Shown: one piece after another, positions 28,201-39,797 of the stretch | Layout of the letters: every line of letters begins with the position of its first letter | Position numbering within the stretch: the stretch's first letter is position 1 | Source: Sipunculus nudus | Lineage: Eukaryota; Annelida; Sipuncula; Golfingiida; Sipunculidae | Length of the DNA: 64,000 nt | Assembly (NCBI GenBank): GCA_026874595.1 | Contig: CM049306.1 | Span: 31,637,019 to 31,701,018 of the forward strand | Direction: 5' to 3' | Translations under genes and position numbers: made by a program | Notes under the pieces: model-generated | The model's database searches: none | Told to the model about the DNA's origin: nothing | Seen by the model: only the letters and a program-made list of their open reading frames with translations

Positions 28201-29796
28201 TGCTAAACAGGAAAAAGCACTACATAACAAAGGAAATCGTATCAAAATTGCATTATTTTATCTTCTTGAAAGATGAAAATCAAAATAAAAATGTCTGATG
28301 CGGGGGTTAAAATTGACGCGGGTGGTGCCTGAGAACCATACACATTTTTTTTTTTTTGCCTAATGCAGGTTTATTGGAACAAAACACAACAGACGACCGT
28401 TATGTGCAGTGCGCATGCTCGTGGAAGAGGTCTTAAATACCTCTTTCACACAACACGTTTTCAAATCGATTTGGGCAAAGTGGTTTGTCCGTTTGGTGTG
28501 TTCATACGGGCATCAAGCATAAATGCGTGTTGTGTACATTTCACATGTGAGACAATGTAACAATATGCCGACACAAACATTCGCGCTTGCGCTGTTACTG
28601 CTTGAAAACTGGGTCCAAATTATTTTAGAGCGTTCACACGACAGTTTAGGAAAACGGATAAACGATCCGCATTCAAAACAGTTTGAAACCACCTCCTGAC
28701 CTTGATCCTAAACGCTTCGGCCAAAACGGTTGGAAACCACTTTGGACTGTTGTGTGATTGCTCTTAAACGTTTTCAAAACATTTTAAACAGTTTGCATTT
28801 GCCGTGTGAGAGGGGTATTATAATGGAACATAGGCCTATAACCTTGTGGATAGAACCTGTTAATCAACGTAGCTATAGACCTAGATAAAAGTTGTTCACT
28901 CTGGGATTGATCGCCTTAATTGATGTGATTGTATTTTCATATATTTTCAGCTGTAAATATTTTTGTTCCCGTGGACGTGGCGGGTTGCTATCAAGCCATG
29001 GTAGACTGTGCCGGTAATTGTTTATTTATACTTTTTGTTTATTTGAAATATACCAAACAATGCGGTTATCCATCGCAAGTTACAAAAATGCATTCTATTA
29101 CTTAAATTATCTGCATAATTGTACACGAGATGAATATTGCAATGTATATAAGATAAATGGGAGAGAAGTTTTGGTTTAAAAAGTTATGAAGACTCTACTT
29201 TTCACCTACATTTATTCAGGAGCCACGATGGGCTTGAAGGGGTTCCAGCCAACTAGCTTGGTTGATGCAGTTTCCCGAGCTATCAAAACCAAACCAAACG
29301 ACTTACCTAAAGCCGTTAAGTATGTTTGTATGATGGGCAGATACATGAAGGTAATTATTTTCAAATGATAACTTGATCACTGTATTTAGCACAGAGTGTA
29401 TGTGTAAGGTATTTTTTAACATTTCCGCCAGGAATTGTCATGTCAATTTAAATATTTTTTCTCACTTGCAAACTCTTCCCAAGCGTTTTAACTGAATGTT
29501 GCATAAACTCTTGTACATTAACAATTGTTTGAAAAATGAAATTGTTTGATTTTCGTTGAGTTGAATATTGCAAAACATATTTTCATATATTTCTTATATT
29601 TCTATAGCCACAATTATCTTATGCATTTTCTTTTTTTAGGAAAACTACAATTATCATTTCTACATGAAAGGAGCAAATTTAATGCGGACCCTAAAGATAG
29701 CTTATGATACGGCACTGACGCAATATGACGTCCTTGTTTTGCCAACGGTCAGGTACAGGGCCCTCAAGCTACCAACAACAGACCTGCCAGCAGCTG
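22126..29796 (+). CDS. Amidase copy B, terminal exon not found
   Basis: Exons: 22126-22233, 22950-23076, 23332-23504, 23905-24044, 24498-24698, 25786-25857, 27580-27736, 28951-29013, 29220-29350, 29640-29796. All splice sites are GT-AG, there are no internal stops, and lengths equal those of copy A where both are visible. Numbering from the first visible residue (L of LNRSPAVQK), the triad is K100, S175 and S199. Odd points: GGHTGGSIR has His195 where A and C have Asp, PSSW is PCSW, and no terminal exon (about 62 aa with GHPAL and GLPVG) can be read between 29797 and the P450 or copy C. Either the gene is 3'-truncated or a diverged or rearranged end was missed. Reading through 29796 gives a short non-homologous tail with a stop near 29892. 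The first exon begins in phase (one nucleotide from an earlier exon plus AA TTG), so a start exon lies upstream, unidentified. Confidence 0.82.
24498..24698 (+). CDS. Amidase B nucleophile exon with Asp-to-His change
   Basis: 201 nt in frame encoding [38 protein letters not shown] and [13 protein letters not shown]. The catalytic Ser and the GLKPT block are intact. The residue two before the first Gly of GGSIR is His (codon CAT) rather than the Asp seen in A and C and in most of the family (FAAH Asp237 equivalent). Confidence 0.88.
27180..27511. mobile_element. MITE copy 1, long terminal inverted repeats
   Basis: The left end TAGGCCAAAAAATAAAAGG followed by TATGGTTCT is matched in reverse at 27482-27510. 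It lies in intron 6 of amidase B, about 330 bp, non-coding, in the orientation where ACCGCCCGCATCAA follows the left end. Confidence 0.75.
28045..28363. mobile_element. MITE copy 2, inverted orientation
   Basis: Same family as 27180-27511 but flipped: GGTTCTTAGGCACTTTTTCC at the left and GTGCCTGAGAACCATAC at the right. Lies in intron 7 of amidase B. Confidence 0.72.
28435..28821. mobile_element. Possible second-family MITE
   Basis: The left end AATACCTCTTTCACAC and right end GTGTGAGAGGGGTATT are imperfect inverted repeats (about 14 of 16 match). The inside repeats GTTTgAAACCAC and AAACG-type words. Immediately follows MITE copy 2. Confidence 0.45.
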
Positions 29797-32059
29797 GTAA
29801 GAATAAAAAAAGCTTGCAGTTCCCCTACTTTTTCTGTAGATTGTATCTGACTCCTGGAATTTCCTTTTACGGAATTCCTATTCAGAAAAGTTAAAGTTCT
29901 TAAAATACCACGTGCCGAATGTATATGCCTTGATCCTAAGCTTGATTATCTACAAGCTCTTAGTACACATGGTACATGATCGATCCAATGTTTGCTAAAA
30001 GAAAAACCATGTTATTTAAAGTGGCTGGTGGCAAATGTGCGTTACCTGAACGTTCACAAGACACCCTTTGAAAAAAGTCTTGTATGTTTGTTTTGCCGCC
30101 TGATGTTGTTGCTGAATGTGTTTTGATAATTTTTGCTGACCCCAACATGCTATAAACACGTGGACATAAACAAAACCAACAAACGTTAGTGCGGTGGGAT
30201 CGGCGTTTTCAGGCTAATTTTAATTTATAAAAGGTTTTGTCAATTATCTTTAGTTAATAGATGTCAGATATGCCCCTTTAATAGCAAGTTATATGTCAAG
30301 TACATTAGCTTAACCTTAGCAAAGGCTAGCTATGTTGCAATGAGTCTTAAATATATTTATATCAGATAAACACATACTGACGCTTCTCTTCCCCCGCCGT
30401 TGTTTTGGTACATCGTATCTTTGTTCATACGGAGTATCCTTATTCTGAGTGATAAGGAAAGGAAGTGAGACAGAACGAGTAGATGCTGCGAAATGTTTGA
30501 AAAGTTTTTGAGCGGATACGGCTTATTTTCGGTAGACAGGGAATCCTTATCACAATCTTAGCTGCTAGTGCTACCCCACATACAGAGGGCTGTTCCCTCC
30601 AGCAGCTGTTCCGTTAACCCGCCTGCCTGTACATTTTACCACAGAAAACCCATGTCTTGTTCCATATCAGAAGGGTGTCGCGATCCTTGGCTGTCTATCA
30701 TACAGCTTGTGCACACCGGTCAGTTTGAGAATTCGAACTTCATTGGCAGTCTGTCCAGAACACATAAAATTTGGTCTCCCCATCGGTACCCCTGTTAAAA
30801 TAGATCCGGCCAATGTTGAATGATCATTGCAGTCCCAGGGGTCTGGAGGACCTTTAGAAACAAGTTTTAAGTGGTCTTTGTAAAACCAATTCTCAATTCT
30901 TGAAGGATGCATGTGTATACTGAGCGCATCCGTGATAGATGAGAACGTCGCCGGTGATCGGATTCGATCCTGTGGTGTTTACTTTATAGTGACATTAAAC
31001 TATTTTATTTTCTAATAATTATTTGAAGAATGCGTGCTTTTTTAAAGCAGATATAACGTGCCCCAAGATGTATTATATCGATGAACGTGTTTTTTATGAT
31101 ATATTTATTGAAATATATATTTTACCTTCAGAATATTTGAAGGAAGCATTTCGAAACAAAATATCTGCCAGTAGCTCTACTATATTTATTTTTGTTACGG
31201 AATCTTTACTCATATGCTAACTACAAATGAAGTACATTTTTCAAACGAGGGTTGCAGGCTGAACCTTATCACATGAAAAAATTCAGCAATAGCAGAAACG
31301 AGTAATTTCAGGGGGGGGGGGGGTCTAGGTCGTCCTGTCCATTGGTAGGCGGTCCGTCATTTTGTAGTGCTGGACCACATTTTTACATCTAAAATACTGA
31401 GGTGTGGGATAAAATCAGTCATCAAGAAGAAAATCTTGTTGTAAGTCCATATTTAGTCAATTTAGTCTAATTTATATACATACGATTTGATATATTGTTT
31501 GAACAACAATCCTGTAGAAATTCAAGACACAGATTATATATGAGCACAGTATTTGTATATTTGTTTTCCATAATCGTAAATAATTCATAATCTTTTTTGT
31601 TATTAGACCAGAGTTAAGGAAATATACATGTACGTTGGACGGTATCAATTTAAGAATAATTTAAACATAATTAAGAAGTAATTAATTCCAACCATTTAAA
31701 ATCTCTCTGTTAAAATGTATAATTCGCCACACACCCACCAGGTTATTGATGGAAAATGTTTGGGAGGTTGTTTGCGCCCCTAAACTCTTTCACATATTTT
31801 CATATGATCACATACTAAGATCGAGTTTCAAGATTTAAAAAGATGGGGAAGCAATACAATTCCTAACTGGCTTCCTAAGTTGATGGACCCAAACCACACG
31901 ATGTCAGTATTCAACTTGTAACTGATAAAAGTTGGAATTAAGTAGTTTTTCAGTAATATCCACCTATACTTTGAAGATATCTCATCCGCCAGGAAACGAG
32001 CTATTATATTTTACCCTTAGTCACGTTATTTGGTTTTCCTGTAAGCAACTTTACACGAC

Positions 32060-32925
32060 AGGTTCACATAGTGAGGGGTTATCCAATTCATCACATTTTG
32101 TGAGGGGTCCGGGATGTCTACCTGATTAACAATTCATCACATTTTGCGAGGGGTATTGAATGGATGTCTACCTGATAAAATTAAACAATTCATCACATTT
32201 TTTGAGGGGTCAGGGATGTGTACCTGATTAACAATTCATCACCTTTTTGTGAGGGGTCAGGGATGTATACCTGATTAACAATTCATCACATTATGTGAAG
32301 GGTAAGGGATGAACACCTGATTAACAATTCATCACATTTTGTGAGGGGTCAGGGATCTATACCTGATAAACAATTCATAAAATTTTGTGAGGGGTCTTGC
32401 ATCGATGTGTACCTGATAAACAATTCATCACATTTTGTGATGGGTCAGGGATGTGTACCTGATTAACAATTCATCACATTTTGTGAGGAGTCTTGTATGG
32501 ATGTCTACTTGATAAACAATTCATCACATTTTGTGATGGGTCAGGGATGTGTACCTGATTAACAATTCATCACATTTTGTGAAGGGTTAGGGATGTATAA
32601 CTGATTAACAATTCATCACATCCTGTTAGGGGTCAGGGATGTATACCTGATTAACAATCTACATTTTGTGAGGGGTCATGGATGTATACCTGATTAACAA
32701 TCATTACATTTTGTGAAAGGTTAGGGATGTATTACTGATTAACAATTCATCACATTTTGTGAGGGGTCAGGGATGTTCTACCTGATTAACAATTCATCAC
32801 ATATTGTGAAGGATAAGGGATGTATACCTGATTAACAATTCATTACATTTTGTGAAGGGTAAGGGGTGTATAACTGATTTGCAATTCATCACATCCTGTG
32901 AGGGGTCAGGGGTGTATGCCTGATT
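32060..32925. repeat. Minisatellite, about 18 units of ~46 bp
   Basis: The unit contains ACCTGATTAACAATTCATCA, CACATTTTGTG and AGGGGTCAGGGATGTAT. Eighteen AATTCATCA-type anchors lie 42-62 bp apart. CACATTTTGTG is a small inverted repeat. Variants alternate between 'CAGGGATGTAT' and longer 'CTTG.ATGGATGTCT' forms, giving a higher-order pattern. Confidence 0.92.
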
Positions 32926-33371
32926 GGGCATGCACGGCTTTGTTAACTTTCTAACAGAGTTAAGTATAAGCATCAACTGCGCATTTTCTTTCACTTAAAT
33001 GTTAAAAAGAGTATCTCATTTCCAACTGCATTGATCGTTAGTCTGTCCTGTTAACCTTATCCTGCACTGTTTTGTTAATGGGCAAGTGATGGACTATAAT
33101 CGATATATTCAGTTAATAAGACTCTTCATTATGTGTATTCTCTATGAATAATGTCACAATGCATGAATCCAAACCACAGAAGTTTTATTCTTCAAAATAC
33201 CAAACACATCTATCATACAAATTTGTGGGAGAGGAAAGTCCAGGGCAGTACGAAATGTTTTTTTTTTCCAAATGAATTGATGAAATATTACGAAGAATGT
33301 AAGATTGCGAAATTATCAGTAGTGCGCTCTCTCTGTTTTCTCTCTCGCAAACATACACACATAAATATATG

Positions 33372-33373
<2 letters not shown>

Positions 33374-33444
<71 letters not shown>

Positions 33445-33450
33445 GAGAGA
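33374..33450. repeat. Compound (TA)n(GA)n microsatellite
   Basis: TA repeats to about 33406, then GA repeats to 33450. Confidence 0.95.
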
Positions 33451-34361
33451 AATCAATATAAAAGGAATTAGAGTAAGAAAGTCAACAAAAAATGTTCGAT
33501 ATTATAGGAACATCTTCTTGATAACTATTTTGAGAAATCACCAAGAAAGCACAAGATCGTCAGAGGAAAGTAATGTATCTCACATGTGTAGCTGGTTTTG
33601 TCAGTCCAGTGTGGAGGGCCATGATTATCTTACAGACCGCATACATTACAAGGGCAACGTCAAAGCGTTTGTGGTCCCCTTGTTTCATTTGCTTGTTTAA
33701 ATTTACTTATATTCTTTATATAAAAGTATATAAAATCTACCTGCTAGACCACAAGGCTTGGTATAGTTTGCCTATTAAGTTCATGTGACCTAATTAAAAC
33801 AATGTTTGTAAACTTGACGGTTTGTATGTACAAATAATAATAAAGGGTAAACACCATACACCATAAGACAATATATTGGCAATTCATATGCACGAAGCAA
33901 AAGCATAAGCACAAAATAGGGAAAAAATATAACAGGATAATATACATGTGCATTAACAAGAAATCTAGAATCTAATGACATAAAAATGTGTTGTTCAATT
34001 CGCCATTTCCCCCTTGGTCCTTTTCTACTTTTAGTTTATATATACTCTTTATATTCAAATTATATAATGTCCTACAATTCTGCTTGGATTTGGAAATGAG
34101 CTGTGTCAAAGACCGAGGTTGAGACACCAATACCACGGAACTCAGCATTTTGTTAGTTGTCTCTCATTACGTGTTCATTTCAAATATTTATACTTGTAAC
34201 AGAAAGGCCGTTTTAGTTTATACAGAAAAGAGTCTTCCAGCGTAAACATTACGGATTTAAATTCACGACCTAGGAACCCGACCTGTCTACATGTATCTGC
34301 GACTTAATAAATGAGTACATCAATGCTTATACAAATGTTAACTGTCCAACGGGAATACACA

Positions 34362-34572
34362 TCAAACTCTTCTTGCGATGGAACAATAGAAAGGCTTAGG
34401 TGTTACAGCTGTCGTCGTCTCAAAGTCTTTCGGGTCACATGAGGGAAGATCTTGGCCTTCCACGGGAAAGAATGAAAATTTCTGCCAAAGGGTCGCAATG
34501 AACAAGAACATCCGGTTTATGGCAAACGTTTTTCCAACGCAAAACCTCGGGCCAGCGCCGAATGGCATAAAT
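34362..34572 (-). CDS. P450 exon 6, heme-binding loop and C-terminus
   Basis: Acceptor CATTTCAG, then FMPFGAGPRFCVGKTFAINR and on to the stop at 34362. Cys458 is the axial heme thiolate. The 1.58-kb intron before it is the gene's longest and holds a SINE fragment and a GGTGGCGCCA-type repeat remnant. Confidence 0.92.
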
Positions 34573-37500
34573 CTGAAATGAAAAATAATCTCCTTGCATT
34601 CATATATAAAAAAAAATCAACAAAATGCTTCTTTAAACGGCATGTTAGATTACTGAAAATCCATACACACCGATATCTATATGTTGTCAATATCTTTTTT
34701 GGGATAGGCCCATGGCCCCTTGGTTGCACAGTCTATTGATTGAGGGTATATATATGTAATTATTCAGGCTTCTGGATTTCACATTTTATATGCACGGGGC
34801 CAGGATTAACCAAGAAATCATCACCTATTGTTAAGACATACGAGCGCGTCTCTGATTTTAAAACGGGATTCAACGTCATGCCTTTGAAGCATTGTCAGGT
34901 TTCGAACCGTGAACTCTCAGCTCCGAAGTTATACGCCTTAACCACAAGGCTACATCCTGCCCATGTGTTATGTATATGTTACAGTGAATGCCTGAAAAAA
35001 GGAAATGCGGGTATTTCCTGAAGCTATCAGTAACTACCTTCAATTCGTAAATCACTTTCAAACTTTGCTGAAAATTTGTTTGAAATGCACGTATTTCCTA
35101 AATAAAGTCCTGGACCAAATATTTTACGGATTTACTTATATGACAAACATAAATAACTTTAATATGGGACTACAGTTATGCGCCGAATTACAGAGGCATG
35201 GATAAAGTGAGGCATGAGATCTCTCCTCATGTGACAGCCTTTTAGATTTGTGGCATCAGAGAAGCCCGAGAATCCGAAGACGGATGGATGGATGGAAATA
35301 TTGTAGCTAGCACCACCAGTCATGTGCGCAAGATAATGCCGTTCTAGATTTATCGACATGCATTATTTCAGACCTTTACTTCAAAACACTTCTGGGATAA
35401 ATGCATAAAAGTATTTTATGAATGCATGATTGAAGGTGGCGCCAATAGTTTTGAACACATGATTAACGTTTCCACGGATTTATGATCTATGGACATGCAA
35501 AAAAAAAAAAAAAATCCAGGGATAAGTGCATGGGTTTATTCTCAGTTATAGGTAACGACAAGCTATCCTAGATGGATAGACATGCCATATTTCAGATTAT
35601 TACACTGAACCTAAACTGAGATATGTGTAATTTTACACCTTAAGCAAACGTAAGGATTGACGCCACGCAAAATCAATTGCAGATGGCGCCACTTGTCTTG
35701 ATTATGAGATAGAGGTACCCATGATTTATGGGCATTAAAGTTTACGGTTATAAGATTAAACTGGTCTTCAACCCTAGTTACCTTTTTCCTGCATGGGATC
35801 TTACAAATTAATAGTACATGTATATGCGCCTAACAGATAGATTAGTGAAATCTCTGAAAAGTTATCACTGCGAAATTTAGAACAACTATCCCTTAACTAC
35901 TTTGCAACCCCTGAGACCCATAAGCTAGTCGTGGTAAACCCGTGATTCTTCTGCATTTTTTCTCTAAGCCCTTTCAGTAAATCTTTGTCGAAATTATCTC
36001 TTAACTTCGGGGATCGCGTAAATTTCCAAAGACTTAGGGTAAATAAACGAAATCCCTGAGTGAATTACGAATTACAAGTATATGCTAAAATTTTCAAGAA
36101 ATACGCGTATTTCCCGCTAGCACACATTCACGGTAACATATATATTTAGACCTACCCTGGACGCCTCAGGTCATTTTCATTCAACAGCCCTTCCTTGTCT
36201 AGGAATCTTTCCGGTTGAAACACCCAGGGGTCGCCCCAATCACTACTGTGGTTAGCTTCCCACATGTTAATAATTATCTATAAAAGGGAAAATATTATAT
36301 AAGCAAAAAATAGTGAAAGCCCAATGTATAGTGGTGGTATCATTTGTAACAGCTCACCTTATCAAAACGATTATATTGTTATAAATATATAACGATGTTT
36401 AATAGAAATGGCATTGATAACTAAAGAAGGCTTAATGGTAAGATAATTCTCTCGAAACGAATGATATATATAGACAAAGCATGTTTAACAATATGAAACC
36501 AATATGTTCACCGATGTGTCCTTATCGATATCATATCCCCCAAGGCTTGTGTCCCTGGTGGTGGCCCGTGGCGTCAGAGCTGTAACCGACACATATCGTA
36601 ATGTTTCCAGCACAACAGCGTTAAGGTAATGCATGTCTGGTCTGTGATGAAGAGCAGGCATTTGCCCCTGTCCAATTACTCTGTCAATCTCCTCTTGCAG
36701 TTTCAGTTGGACGGTCGGGTAGTGCAAGCATATCAGCATCAGGGAGGACACAGCTGAGAATGTAGTCGCTACGCCTGGAACGAAATAAATACATGGTGAA
36801 ATTTGATTATTGTTGAGAAGATGTTCAGTACAGTTACGGATAATGTGTTTGGGACGAACTGTTGACATAAAGACACCTGAGATACTTGCTCACGTTCAGG
36901 AAAGGATCTACATAAACTATTAGTCATGTTTGAATGTGTATCAGAATCATTTCGTGTCATTGATCATATCGTTCATTATTTGTTTTTACAATAAATAAAT
37001 GTTATATATATATGTTTGCTTTTCAAACTTTTTAACACATCTGATATTAAATCTAAATTACATCCTTGGCATCCATGGAGTAGTTTATAACGGACCTGCT
37101 ACGAAGAGGTCCATCATAGATCCTAAGATATGTTCGTCACTGAGTAGAAGCTCGCCATCTGTTCCCTTTTCTATTTGCTGGGTTTGTATCAACATGTCCA
37201 CAAATCCCCTCAAAGAGTTAGGGTTGAAAGTTTCCTAAAACATTGAAATGAATAGAAGATTTCAACCGTGTTTCTATCACAACTTTTGCAAGAGGTGGCC
37301 AGAGTGCTCATGCGCATCACATGTCTGCTTACCAATGTGCTGTGGCGCCTACTACACCACCGCACCTCTCATCTCAGTGTAGTATTCCTGACCATACCAC
37401 TGACTGATGAACAACTGTCAGTACAACACCTGACATAACTTTTTGTTAACGCAAAAATACAACGTAAACACATTATTTAAATGTACTCACATTGCCGTCC

Positions 37501-38884
37501 GTATGCCGACTGGAAAAAAATGTGGGATTCAAAATATACAACACCTTTGCCTCCTTGAGGATCGGATCCAGAACGGTGTCCCTTGACTTAACTGCCCGTC
37601 TAAGAATTCTGGTACTGTTAACTGGAATCCAACGAAGGAATGGCATGATGTCTAATTCCACTCCGAAGCCGGGCGTCATGCATATTAGCATGTCCTCAAC
37701 CATGCTTTCAATATTTTTGGCTTCCAGTGAATTCCTTTCAACTTTTCTTCCAATACACTGTAAAATGAAGAAGATAATAATACCTGCCTCTTGGATCCTA
37801 GATACCTTTATCATTGGACTACCAAGAAAGAGCCTTGGTGATTTTATTTATGTCATACATTATGGAATGTGTACGGAATGATCATTATTGTATGGTTAAT
37901 CCAGATAGGGCCTTTGAGATCCTGTCGATATAAAAAGTTACATTTATCCAAACTTAGGAGGGATTTACTGCAGTTAAAGCTCAATGCGAAGAAAAATCGG
38001 CAGGTTGAATATATGAAGCCATACGTAAAACCGATCCAAGATATTCCAATAATTGAAAGTCCTGTAAGCGAGTATTGCTGTGATCAAAGAGGATAGAAGA
38101 TGACCCAGAAAGTTGCAGAAGAGCCGAAGAAAATCAGTGTCTTAATTTATGAAACAACAACATACAAGTTAGTTATCAGAATTACTTATACTATTCAGCA
38201 AACACTGGCAGTTGGCATAAAAACATTATTATAATAACATTGTAATATCCATTTAAAGTAAAAGAGACGTGTTTCTCATTCACAGTGAGAATGCGCCTGA
38301 ACACCAGGTACACCCATTATTTTTAGCACACTTACCAAAGATGCAATGATATTCACCAGGCTAAGTCTGAGACCAAGTTGAGGGTTCGTTGGTTTTCCAC
38401 AATTTCTTTCGTATTCTTCAACCAGCTCCTCAAGTTCATCTTGAATTAGCTGCTGAACTTCGATGTTTGCTTCACCATATGTTTTTATGCTTGCATGTAC
38501 AGCCTTTCTCAGACATGACCAAGATTTATCAGAAGGACTAAATATCACATCTCTTGCTTTATATGTTATTTCACTAACAACGTACGATGCCGCACTACGG
38601 CTGGCGAAATCATCTACCTTGATGTTATACGCCTCATGGATGAGCGCTGGAGAGCACACGACGAGAATTTCAGAGCCCATCAAATTAATTCTGAAGATAC
38701 CACCGTACTTTTTGCTTAACTCCGACAGACCCTCATGTAAGGCTGGAGCTTTCAGCTGGAAAATGTTCCCGAACAAAGGCACTCCTCGTGCCATTGGAGG
38801 CTTCCTTCGACTGAAGTCCATAATCCATCCGTAGATGTAGGGCAAGATGATAACTACAGCAAGTGATACGATAATCTCCCACAT
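34362..38884 (-). CDS. Cytochrome P450, CYP2-clan-like, six exons, about 516 aa
   Basis: A heme monooxygenase anchored in the ER membrane. Exons in transcript order: 38884-38336, 37757-37491, 37234-37096, 36774-36512, 36277-36156, 34572-34362, all GT-AG and in frame. Seen: N-terminal anchor (residues 1-22, MWEIIVSLAVVIILPYIYGW), a short hinge KPPMARGVPLFGN, C-helix W122xxxR126, I-helix AGVATT (318-323), ExxR as ETLR (375-378), PERF (428-431) and heme loop FGAGPRFCVG with Cys458. Length and motif order are typical of animal microsomal P450s. The fourth exon most plausibly ends at TCG|GTGAAC, which joins GGYDIDKDTS to IIINMWEAN. An acceptor (TTTTTATAG) lies just before the ATG, so a noncoding 5' exon is likely upstream. 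Odd: Ala replaces the acidic residue of the AGx(D/E)TT motif. The substrate cannot be told. Confidence 0.92.
34740..34968 (-). mobile_element. tRNA-derived SINE fragment
   Basis: The reverse strand reads GATGTAGCCTTGTGGTTAAGG (A-box-like, given from 34957 leftward) and then GGTTCGAAACC (B box) near 34895-34906, spaced as in a tRNA-type pol III promoter. The acceptor arms do not pair, so it is a SINE head and not a tRNA gene. It lies in the last intron of the P450. Confidence 0.6.
35390..35730. repeat. GGTGGCGCCA-type repeat remnant in P450 intron
   Basis: GGTGGCGCCA near 35434 and ATGGCGCCAC near 35686, separated by phrases (AGATGGATAGACATGCCA, GAGATATGTGTAATTTTACA) that also occur in element R1 (12640-12660). 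Intronic, minus-strand gene. Confidence 0.55.
36156..36277 (-). CDS. P450 exon 5, PERF region
   Basis: IIINMWEANHSSDWGDPWVF then QPERFLDKEGLLNENDLRRP, phase 2 end GG|GTAGGT. The WGDPxxFxPERF block is diagnostic for P450s. Confidence 0.9.
36512..36774 (-). CDS. P450 exon 4, I-helix and K-helix
   Basis: Starts GC GTA GCG ACT ACA, completing AGVATT, and continues through LQEEIDRVIG and LNAVVLETLRYVSVTALTPR to GGYDIDKDTS. ETLR is the ExxR motif. Confidence 0.9.
37096..37234 (-). CDS. P450 exon 3, leading into I-helix
   Basis: Encodes ETFNPNSLRGFVDMLIQTQQ, then a hydrophilic linker and DEHILGSMMDLFVAG. Ends in phase 1 (GCA G|GTCCGT), so the I-helix motif is split across the intron. Confidence 0.88.
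37491..37757 (-). CDS. P450 exon 2
   Basis: 89 codons, CIGRKVERNSLEAKNIESM to FFSSRHTDGN, acceptor TTTTACAG, donor GTGAGT. The F-G region includes LDIMPFLRWIP. Confidence 0.88.
38336..38884 (-). CDS. P450 exon 1
   Basis: 183 codons from ATG at 38884, covering the membrane anchor, hinge, A-C helices (SWSCLRKAVH) and up to VNIIASL, with donor GTAAGT. The start is supported by the hydrophobic N-terminus directly at the Met and by a splice acceptor about 10 bp upstream. Confidence 0.92.
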
Positions 38885-39498
38885 GTTGCAAACCTATAAA
38901 AATATTAAACAGCAAAGTAAAATATCATTTATACTTAAGAGATCAAATTCAGTGTGAGAGTTTGTGCTGGTAAAATGTCTCATATTATCTGTGACTGTAT
39001 TACTGCATTCATGATCAAATTCAGTGTGAGAGTATTTGCTGGTAAAGGTCTCATATCATCTGATTTATATTACTGCATGCATTACCTTCTTAACTGATTA
39101 ACTAATTAATGAGATACAGGCTTATTGCACTGAACAATGACATACATTGAAATTCATATTTCCAAGAATTAAATATATTGTATATCAAACTTAAATAATT
39201 TCCATATCTAAACATATGGCGGCTTATTATTTTTCATAGATTGGCATAAAATGGATGAGAGAGCGATAACACAAAAAGGTTCCATATGATATGATTCTTT
39301 TCTTTGTAGGAAAACATCCACTTATGACTCTCTAAAATGGTTAACTTATTACTAACGTTCACTTATGTTTGCAGAATGTATTGGTAATTCTGTGTTTTGG
39401 CAAGTGACATAAATATTTACTGAAATGCAATCTTTGGGCATGTTTGAAGGATGCAGGTCATCTGTTCTTATGTAAAAGCTGAACTATAAGAATGGTTA

Positions 39499-39797
39499 TA
39501 TAAAAAAGGTATGGTTCTCAGGCACTTTTTTCAGAAGTAAGTGCGGGCGGGCGATATTTTATTTTTGACCTCCTTTATAAATCGATAAAAATGTCATATG
39601 CTCGTGGGAAGGCATGAAATATCACCATTTTTATTGCTTAACAGGTAAAAGCACTACATAACAAAGAAAATATTATCGAAATTGTATAATCTTATCTCCT
39701 TGAAAGCCGGTTGAACATCAAAATAAAAATTTTGTTTGTGGGGGTTAAAATTGACGCAGGCAGTGCCTGGAAACCATACCTTTTATTTTGTTAGGCC
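39499..39797. mobile_element. MITE copy 3
   Basis: AAAAAAGGTATGGTTCTCAG followed by GCACTTTTTTCAG at the left; CAGTGCCTGGAAACCATACC and a TTAGGCC end at the right. Same orientation as copy 2. Lies about 0.6 kb upstream of the P450 start. Confidence 0.72.

Larger units (their letters stand above)
29797..34361. other. Gene-free stretch downstream of amidase B
   Basis: Searched by eye for the missing terminal amidase exon (GHPAL, GLPVGIQ) without success. Apart from the minisatellite, the TA/GA repeat and a poly(G) tract near 31312, nothing is recognised. Confidence 0.5.

Noticed and set aside
32060-32925. CRISPR-like array
   Set aside because: The units are contiguous ~46-bp tandem repeats with no unique spacers, in an intron-bearing animal genome.
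34893-34965. tRNA gene on the minus strand
   Set aside because: A and B boxes are present, but the acceptor and anticodon stems do not pair properly; it fits a SINE head better.
38941-39060. Direct repeat upstream of the P450 as a regulatory element
   Set aside because: Two imperfect copies of about 45-70 bp are visible, but nothing ties them to transcription control.
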